From positions 1 through 64,000 of the forward strand of contig DATIDD010000100.1 of NCBI GenBank assembly GCA_035456465.1: DNA of 64,000 nt, in the 5' to 3' direction. Position 1 is the stretch's first letter; each line of letters opens with the position of its first letter. The notes beneath the pieces were generated by a model, which saw nothing but the letters and a program-made list of their open reading frames with translations, was not told where the DNA came from and made no database searches. The translations under genes were made by a program, and so were the position numbers. The stretch is from DATHTC01 sp035456465 (lineage in GTDB: Bacteria > Actinomycetota > Thermoleophilia > Gaiellales > Gaiellaceae). Positions 58,852-64,000 of this stretch are shown here, piece after piece.

Positions 58852-59834
58852 CGCAGGCTGAGCACCTCGTTCGCGTCGCTGACGAAGAGCCCCGGCCGCG
58901 GCCCGCCGGCGAGCGCGTAGACACGCCCGCCGAGGGCCGCGACGCCGAGACCGTGGCGCGGGGTGGGGAGGTCCGGGAGGCGCTGCCAGGCGCGCGTGCG
59001 CGTGTCGTAGGCGTAGACGCTCGCGATCGTGCCTCCGGGCTCCTCGCCGCCCACCGACACGAGCGTCGTGCCGACGGCGGCGGCGCCCGTGCCGCCGCGC
59101 GGGTGCGGGATCCCCGGGAGGTCGCGCCAGGCGCGCGCGCCGGGGTCGAGGACCTGGAGCGCCTTGAGGTTCGTGTCGATCCCGGCCAGGCGCCCACCGA
59201 GCGCGTAGACGCGCCCGCCGAGCGCGGCGGCGGCGAGGTGCTCGCGCGGCATCGGGCCGGCGATCCGGCGCCAGCGGCGACCGACGAGGTCGAGCACGAG
59301 GGCCTGGCGCGCCAGGCGTCCTCCCGGGCCGACGCCGCCGACGACGTAGAGCCGGTTCCCGACGACGGCCGCGCCGGCGGCGGCGCGCGGCTCGGGCATC
59401 CGGGGCAGCGTGCGCCAGCGCCCGCGGACGAGCTCGTACGCGGCACGCGCCGCGGTGCCGCGGGCGACGTAGCCGCCGGCGACGATGAGGCGGCCGCGCC
59501 AGGCCGTGGCGGCGGCGTGGTTGACCGCGAGCGGGTAGTCCGGGAGCCGGCGCCAGGCGTCGCGCGACGGGGCGAACGCGTCGGCCCGGCGGGAGCTCGA
59601 GCCGTCCTCCACGTAGCCGCCGACGACGCCGATCTCGGTGCCGAACCGGGCCGCCGCGACCTCGGTCCGGGGCTCGGGCACGGGAGCGGCGGCCGCCCAT
59701 CCCGCCTCGGACGGACGCGCGGAGGCGGTCGCGACCGAGACGAGCGCGGCCACGGCGAGCGCCGCCGAGACCGTGCCGCGGCGGACGCTGCGGCGAGGCG
59801 CGGGCGAGGTCGGCGTCGAGGCGTTCGAGCTCAC
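58848..59834 (-). CDS. Secreted Kelch-repeat (beta-propeller) protein
   Basis: A 328-residue exported protein: N-terminal region with RRSVRRGTVSAALAVAALVSVATA (signal or anchor), then six Kelch-type blades, each with a double-Gly strand (EIGVVGGYVEDG; RLIVAGGYVARG; RLYVVGGVGPGG; RVYALGGRLAG; TLVSVGGEEPGG; RVYALAGGP). Six blades make a closed propeller. Ligand unknown. ATG 59834, well separated from the downstream response regulator. Its stop overlaps the 34-residue ORF. Confidence 0.85.
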   Translation of the reverse strand: MSSNASTPTSPAPRRSVRRGTVSAALAVAALVSVATASARPSEAGWAAAAPVPEPRTEVAAARFGTEIGVVGGYVEDGSSSRRADAFAPSRDAWRRLPDYPLAVNHAAATAWRGRLIVAGGYVARGTAARAAYELVRGRWRTLPRMPEPRAAAGAAVVGNRLYVVGGVGPGGRLARQALVLDLVGRRWRRIAGPMPREHLAAAALGGRVYALGGRLAGIDTNLKALQVLDPGARAWRDLPGIPHPRGGTGAAAVGTTLVSVGGEEPGGTIASVYAYDTRTRAWQRLPDLPTPRHGLGVAALGGRVYALAGGPRPGLFVSDANEVLSLR

Positions 59835-59971
59835 GCCTCCCTAGCTTACGAGCCGAGGAGCAGCACGTCCGGAGCCGGCGACGCCGGAACCGACGCGTGG
59901 GGAACGTCTGTCGCAGATTCGCGCGAATGGACATCTGTTCGGCCCGCGAGGCCGCTGCTAGCGTCGGCGCC

Positions 59972-60706
59972 ATGACCGCCGCGCTCCTCCTCGCCGAGAC
60001 CGAGCCGACGACCCGCGGCTTCCTCGAGCGGCACCTCGCCTCCGACGGCTTCGACGTCGTCGGCGCCGACGGCGGCGGCGAGGCGCTCGAGCTGGCCGAG
60101 CGGTCGCGGCCCGACCTCGTGCTGCTCGCGAACCCTCTCCCCGACGCGTCGGCACTCGAGGTCTGCCGCCGGCTCCGCGAGGGGGAGCCGGGGCGGTCGT
60201 GGGACCGGCGGGTGCCGGTGATCGTGCTCGACGGTGACGGCGCCGACACGATCGACCGCGTCCGTGCGCTCGAGCGCGGCGCCGACGACGTCGTGCTGAA
60301 GCCGTTCGCCTACGACGAGCTCCTGGCGCGGATCCGCGCCGTGCTCCGCCGCTCCAGCCGGGGCGGCGACGACGAGCAGGTCGCCGCCGGCCCGATCCGG
60401 GTCGACCGCGCGACACGGCGCGTCACCGTCGCGGGCGTCCCGGTCGAGCTCTCGGGCAAGGAGTACGCCCTGCTGCTGAAGCTCGCCGGGGATCCCTTGC
60501 GGGTCTTCACGAAGCAGCAGCTGCTGCGAGACGTCTGGGGCTTCCGGTCGGATGGGCGTACGCGCACGATCGACTCCCATGCGTCGCGGCTGCGCCGCAA
60601 GCTGAGCGACGCCGGCGACGGCCCCTTCGTCGTCAACGTCTGGGGGGTGGGCTACCGGCTGCTCGACGTGCCGGCGTCCGTGCCGGGGAGCCAGCCGTCG
60701 CGGTAG
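59972..60706 (+). CDS. OmpR-type response regulator with degenerate receiver
   Basis: A 244-residue regulator starting at ATG 59972; an upstream extension to 59897 has no support. The winged-helix part is complete: LSGKEYALLLKLAGDP, TKQQLLRDVWGF, SHASRLRRKLS. In the receiver the phosphoacceptor is Ala53 (DLVLLANPLPD where Asp is normal) and the switch Thr is replaced by Asp (VIVLDGDG). Lys110 and two acidic residues (AETE) remain. It cannot use standard aspartyl phosphorylation and has no adjacent kinase gene. It overlaps the cupin gene at its 3' end by 55 bp. Confidence 0.88.
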   Translation: MTAALLLAETEPTTRGFLERHLASDGFDVVGADGGGEALELAERSRPDLVLLANPLPDASALEVCRRLREGEPGRSWDRRVPVIVLDGDGADTIDRVRALERGADDVVLKPFAYDELLARIRAVLRRSSRGGDDEQVAAGPIRVDRATRRVTVAGVPVELSGKEYALLLKLAGDPLRVFTKQQLLRDVWGFRSDGRTRTIDSHASRLRRKLSDAGDGPFVVNVWGVGYRLLDVPASVPGSQPSR

Positions 60707-61209
60707 GCCGTAGGCCGGTCCTTCGCGAACGGCGCGTACGCCTCGTCGGGGCTCGTGGTCGTCCGCTCGACGCCGGCGCCGTGACGCCGGGCGAGCTCGC
60801 TCACGGGGTAGACGACCGACGGGGTCGGCCGTGCGCCGACCGCGAGGATCGCGCACGGCCCGTCGCCCGCGCCCACGAACACGTGCTCCGTCCCCGCGGG
60901 GCAGTGGACGAAGTCCCAGGCCCGCAGCCGGCGCTCCTCGCCCTCGATCAGGAGCAGGCACTCGCCGTCCAGGACGAGGAAGCCCTCCTGGGCCTCCTCC
61001 GCGTGGTACATGCAGGCGGGTTGTCCGGGCTGGAGCACGCCGATGTTGATCCCGACCTGCGGGAAGCGTGGCTCGCCCTCGAACCGCGTCCCCGCGCCGA
61101 ACTCCCCCTCGAGCCAGGCGGCGTCGCGGGCGTTGAGCACGAACCAGCCCTCGCCCCGGGGAACGAGCCCGCCCTGCTCCTCGCGCTCGAACGGCGCTTC
61201 CGGGACCAT
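60652..61209 (-). CDS. Cupin-domain protein
   Basis: A 185-residue protein. The cupin barrel has ACMYHAEEAQEGFLVLDGECLLLIEGEE with the metal His and Glu, and FVHCPAGTEHVFVGAG with the second His motif. A metal-binding cupin such as a dioxygenase, isomerase or binding protein is likely; the substrate is unknown. ATG 61209 (MVPEAPFEREEQGG). The 3' end lies opposite the degenerate response regulator. No co-directional partner within 30 bp. Confidence 0.85.
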   Translation of the reverse strand: MVPEAPFEREEQGGLVPRGEGWFVLNARDAAWLEGEFGAGTRFEGEPRFPQVGINIGVLQPGQPACMYHAEEAQEGFLVLDGECLLLIEGEERRLRAWDFVHCPAGTEHVFVGAGDGPCAILAVGARPTPSVVYPVSELARRHGAGVERTTTSPDEAYAPFAKDRPTAYRDGWLPGTDAGTSSSR

Positions 61210-61244
61210 CACGGGATTCTGGCACCCATCGGGTCGACCCGCGG

Positions 61245-61805
61245 CTAGAGAATCGCGCCTTCGAGCCGGAGCAGCGCCTCCTTCACGTGCAGCCCGCCGC
61301 CGTAGCCGACGAGCCTGCCGTCCGCACCCACGACCCGATGGCAGGGGAGCACGATCGGGATCGGGTTCCGGTTCATCACCGTGCCCACCGCGCGCGCCGC
61401 GGCCGGGCGCCCTGCGCGCGCGGCGAGCGTCCCGTACGTGGTCGTCTCGCCGTAGGGCACGAGCGCGAGCTCCGCCAGCACCTCGCGGTGGAACGGCGCC
61501 ACCAGCTCGAGGTCGAGCGGCAGGTCGAACTCGGTGCGGCGGCCCTCGAAGTAGTCGTCGAGCTCGCGCTTGACCTCGTCGACGGCGCGGGGCGCGCGCA
61601 GGACGCGCAGCCCGTAGGCGCGGGCGAGCGAGTCCTCCTGGCGGTCGGGGTCGGCGTCGTACGAGATCCGGCAGACGCCGCGCGGGGTCGTGGCGAGGAA
61701 CAGCGGCCCGACGGGCGAGTCGAACACGTCGTAGGCCGCGTCGAGCAGCCCCTCGGCCGCGGCGGCGGCACGGAAGCGCTCGTCGAGCGAAGCGGGCACG
61801 GTCAT
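61245..61805 (-). CDS. ogt: Methylated-DNA-protein-cysteine methyltransferase
   Basis: A 186-residue suicide repair enzyme that removes O6-methylguanine and O4-methylthymine damage. The acceptor Cys155 is in VLPCHRVVG; the DNA-binding helix AARAVGTVMNRNP and the end GGLHVKEALLRLEG fit the family. It belongs to the Ogt type without an Ada domain. ATG 61805 overlaps the sigma-factor stop (ATGA), so both are made from one transcript. Confidence 0.95.
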   Translation of the reverse strand: MTVPASLDERFRAAAAAEGLLDAAYDVFDSPVGPLFLATTPRGVCRISYDADPDRQEDSLARAYGLRVLRAPRAVDEVKRELDDYFEGRRTEFDLPLDLELVAPFHREVLAELALVPYGETTTYGTLAARAGRPAAARAVGTVMNRNPIPIVLPCHRVVGADGRLVGYGGGLHVKEALLRLEGAIL

Positions 61806-62269
61806 GGGCGATGCTCCTTCTGTCGCAGGCGCCGGACTCCGGACGACGCGGCCTGGCGGGCCGCTTCCGGGGTCGATCCCAGCGCCGCGGCGATGTCGGC
61901 GTAGTCGAGGTCGAAGCCGTAACGGAGGACGACGGCGGCGCGCTCGGTCGGGGGCAGGTCGTCGGCGAGGTGCTCGAGCTGGGCCAGCACGGGCCGCGCG
62001 TCGCGCACGGCCGGCTCGCCGTCGAGGACCTCCGGCCGCCGCCGCCGCAACGTGTCGATCGCGACACGGCTCGCGATCGTCAGCACCCAGGCGCGCAGGT
62101 GCTCGCCGTGTTGCAGCCGTCCGTACGCCCGCAGGGCACGGAGGAACGTCTCCTGGAACGCGTCCTCTGCCGCCTGCCGCCCCAGGCGACGCGCGAGCAG
62201 GCCGAACACCTCGTCGCGGTGGGCGTCGTAGAAGCGCTCGAAGGGCGGGATCGCCACGGCTGCCATCAT
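61802..62269 (-). CDS. ECF-like sigma factor
   Basis: A 155-residue sigma-70-family factor with regions 2 and 4 only. Region 2: RDEVFGLLARRLGRQAAEDAFQETFLRAL, with VLTIASRVAIDTLRRR at the end. Region 4: LPPTERAAVVLRYGFDLDYADIAAALGS. ATG 62269 or 62266. It is translated with ogt, and no anti-sigma gene lies beside it. The nearby ogt suggests that the factor responds to alkylation or other DNA damage, but this is only an inference from location. Confidence 0.88.
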   Translation of the reverse strand: MMAAVAIPPFERFYDAHRDEVFGLLARRLGRQAAEDAFQETFLRALRAYGRLQHGEHLRAWVLTIASRVAIDTLRRRRPEVLDGEPAVRDARPVLAQLEHLADDLPPTERAAVVLRYGFDLDYADIAAALGSTPEAARQAASSGVRRLRQKEHRP

Positions 62270-62297
62270 GCGTTGAAACGGCGCCGCGTGCCCGCGT

Positions 62298-63641
62298 GTG
62301 AGACTCCGGGACGTGGACGGCGCTCCGGAAGTGCGCTTTGCGCGCAGCGGTGACGTCTCCGTCGCGTTCCAGACCGTCGGCGACGGGCCGCTCGATCTCG
62401 TTCTCGCACACGGATGGGTCTGCTCGTTCAACCCCGGGTGGGAGTGGCCGGCGCTGGCGCGCTTCTACCGGCGGCTCGCCGGGCTCGGGCGGCTGATCCT
62501 CTTCGACAAGCGCGGCACGGGGCTCTCGGACCGGGTCGCCCAGATCCCCACGCTCGAGGAGCGGATGGACGACGTGCGCGCCGTCATGGACGCCGCCGGC
62601 TCCGAGCGGGCGGCGCTCGTCGGCGTGTCCGAGGGCGGGCCGATGTGCGCGCTCTTCGCCGCCACGTACCCCGAGCGCACCGCCGCGCTCGTCGGGATCG
62701 GGACGTACGCCCGCCGGATGTGGGCGCCCGACTACCCGATCGGGTTCACGACGCCGAGCCCCTGGCACGAGCCGCGGCCCGAGGACTGGGGCGTCCCGGC
62801 GGCGCGCGTGTTCCTGGCCGAGCGGGCTCCGTCGGTCGCAGGCGACGAGCGTGCCGTGCGCTGGTACGCCTCCTACCTCGTCCGCGGCGCGAGCCCGCGG
62901 GCGGCCGCGCAGCTCGCGGCGATGAACCGCGACATCGACGTGCGCGGGGTGCTGCCGAGCGTCCGCGTCCCCACGCTCGTCCTGTTCCGCGAGGGCGAGT
63001 ACCTGCGTCACGCGAGCCGCTACCTCGGTGAGCACGTCGCAGGTGCGAGGGTCGTGGAGCTCCCGGGCGACGACCACCTTCCGTGGGAGGGCGACCAGGA
63101 CTCGGTCGTCGGAGAGATCGAGCGCTTCATCGGCGCCGTCCAGGCGGAGATCGCGCTCGACCGTGTCCTCGTCACCGTGCTGTTCACCGACGTCGTGGGC
63201 TCGACCGAGCGTGCGGCCGAGCTCGGGGACAGCCGCTGGCGCGAGCTGCTCGACCGCCACGACGCGATCGCGGCGGGCCACGTCGCGCGGTTCCGCGGCC
63301 GGCTCGTCAAGACGACCGGGGACGGCCTCCTCGCGACGTTCGACGGCCCGGCACGCGCCGTGCGGTGCGCGCAGGCGATCGCCGCCGACGTGCGCGAGCT
63401 GGGCCTCGCGATCCGTGCGGGCGTCCACACCGGCGAGGTCGAGCTCCGCGGCGACGACGTCGGCGGGCTGGCGGTGCACATCGGCGCCCGCATCGCCGCG
63501 CTCGCCGGGGCGGGCGAGGTCCTCGTCTCGCGGACCGTGACCGACCTCGTCGCCGGCTCCGGCCTCGCGTTCGGCGATCGCGGCGAGCACGAGCTGAAGG
63601 GCGTTCCCGGCAGGTGGCAGCTGTTCGCCGCGGGCCCGTGA
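62298..63641 (+). CDS. Alpha/beta-hydrolase fused to class III cyclase, intact hydrolase part
   Basis: A 447-residue fusion. The alpha/beta-hydrolase domain has nucleophile Ser111 in GVSEGG and catalytic His260 in GDDHLPW. The cyclase domain (about 290-447) has metal-binding Asp residues in FTDVVGST and TGDGLLATF, and Lys in VKTTGD at the adenine-binding position. The expected Asn of N-x3-R is His (AVHIGAR). It is 29 bp from the divergent sigma-factor gene. The closely related fusion at 34697 has lost its hydrolase residues. GTG 62298. Confidence 0.9.
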   Translation: MRLRDVDGAPEVRFARSGDVSVAFQTVGDGPLDLVLAHGWVCSFNPGWEWPALARFYRRLAGLGRLILFDKRGTGLSDRVAQIPTLEERMDDVRAVMDAAGSERAALVGVSEGGPMCALFAATYPERTAALVGIGTYARRMWAPDYPIGFTTPSPWHEPRPEDWGVPAARVFLAERAPSVAGDERAVRWYASYLVRGASPRAAAQLAAMNRDIDVRGVLPSVRVPTLVLFREGEYLRHASRYLGEHVAGARVVELPGDDHLPWEGDQDSVVGEIERFIGAVQAEIALDRVLVTVLFTDVVGSTERAAELGDSRWRELLDRHDAIAAGHVARFRGRLVKTTGDGLLATFDGPARAVRCAQAIAADVRELGLAIRAGVHTGEVELRGDDVGGLAVHIGARIAALAGAGEVLVSRTVTDLVAGSGLAFGDRGEHELKGVPGRWQLFAAGP

Positions 63642-63684
63642 GCGGGATGCGCGGAGCGGCGCGTGACCGTCCCGGAGCGGTCGG

Positions 63685-64000
63685 ATGAACCTCGCGGTCG
63701 TCGGTCACGTCGAGTGGTGCGAGTTCCTCCGGGTCGAGGAGTTCCCCGCCGCGGGCGCGATCGTCCACGCGGACGAGCGGTGGGAGGAGCCGGGCGGCGG
63801 CGGTGCGGTCGCCGCGGCGGAGCTCGCGCGGCTCGCCGGCGCCTGCACGTTCTTCACGGGTCTCGGCGAGGACGAGCTCGGGGAGCGGGCGCGGGCCAGG
63901 CTGTCGGACCTCGGCGTCACGGTGCACGCCGCGCCGACGGACGAGCCCACGCGGCGCGCGATCGTCCACGTCGACGCGCACGCCGAGCGGACGATCACCG
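63685..64000 (+). CDS. PfkB-family carbohydrate kinase (cut by window end)
   Basis: The first 105 codons of a ribokinase/PfkB-type sugar kinase. MNLAVVGHVEWCEFLRV, the GG motif EEPGGGGAVAAAELARLAG and FFTGLGEDELG fit the N-terminal lid and substrate-binding region. The ATP-binding C-terminal half lies outside the window. ATG 63685 is 44 bp after the hydrolase-cyclase stop. The sugar is unknown. Confidence 0.85.
   Translation, partial: MNLAVVGHVEWCEFLRVEEFPAAGAIVHADERWEEPGGGGAVAAAELARLAGACTFFTGLGEDELGERARARLSDLGVTVHAAPTDEPTRRAIVHVDAHAERTIT

Noticed and set aside
1..64000. Search by eye for tRNA, rRNA, CRISPR arrays, transposases, integrases, phage genes and toxin-antitoxin pairs.
   Set aside because: No T-loop GTTCGAATC-type sequences with cloverleaf context, repeat-spacer arrays or mobile-element proteins were found; rare or divergent ones could be missed without tools.

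Overview
The window is very G+C-rich, densely packed chromosomal DNA. Starts are often GTG or TTG, and neighbouring genes are often joined by GTGA, ATGA or TTGA overlaps. The gene content points to a deep-branching actinobacterium, most likely class Thermoleophilia (Gaiellales or Solirubrobacterales). Clues are ClpS followed by a DUF2017 protein, a one-chain PafB-PafC-like WYL regulator, an F420-type PPOX protein, fused SecDF, alpha/beta-hydrolase/adenylate-cyclase fusions, and a QueG/QueA/Tgt set that most actinobacteria lack. The lineage is an inference from content. I saw no rRNA, tRNA, CRISPR array, insertion sequence or prophage, so this looks like core chromosome.

Layout. 0-7 kb: a 96-bp tandem repeat at the left edge, a methyltransferase, a minus-strand trio (thioesterase, GAF, PPOX), clpS-DUF2017, phosphomannomutase and a secreted M1 peptidase. 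7-11.8 kb: a cyclase/AAA/TPR signalling protein, a methyltransferase and an endonuclease IV-like TIM barrel. 11.8-16.6 kb: a cytochrome c maturation block (CcmE of the Cys type, CcmF, CcmI-like), a zinc-ribbon membrane protein and an EnvC-like M23 protein. 16.7-22.1 kb: hpt with a PD-(D/E)XK-like partner, divergent from the most striking operon of the window, which encodes a metallophosphoesterase, cyclic 2,3-diphosphoglycerate synthetase, 2-phosphoglycerate kinase and class II fructose-1,6-bisphosphatase, then a MIP18/DUF59 protein. 22.2-31.8 kb: a NarL-type two-component pair, a PilX-like protein, a zinc-type oxidoreductase, queG and the WYL regulator. 31.9-34.6 kb: two zinc-ribbon proteins and an aldehyde dehydrogenase. 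34.7-39.1 kb: a hydrolase-cyclase fusion, thiolase, an EVE-methyltransferase fusion and 3-hydroxyacyl-CoA dehydrogenase. 39.1-46.8 kb: a Tat-exported protein, a flippase-like protein and an ion-transport island (CPA2, CBS, ArsB/NhaD, CaCA and CPA1 families). 46.9-58.7 kb: an OmpR-type two-component pair, queA-tgt-yajC-secDF, a CvrA-type antiporter and a UbiB-family kinase. 58.7-64 kb: a Kelch protein, an orphan response regulator without its phosphoacceptor Asp, a cupin, a sigma factor coupled to ogt, a second hydrolase-cyclase fusion and the start of a PfkB-family kinase.

How the genes fit together. The cDPG operon links lower glycolysis/gluconeogenesis (2-phosphoglycerate, fructose bisphosphate) to a compatible solute best known from hyperthermophilic methanogens. 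Three class III cyclases and a CpdA/Icc-like phosphoesterase suggest heavy nucleotide second-messenger signalling. Thiolase and hydroxyacyl-CoA dehydrogenase indicate fatty-acid or hydroxybutyrate metabolism. A near-perfect palindrome with an identical flank occurs at two places 15 kb apart, after glpX and directly before the EVE-methyltransferase gene, and looks like the binding site of a shared regulator.
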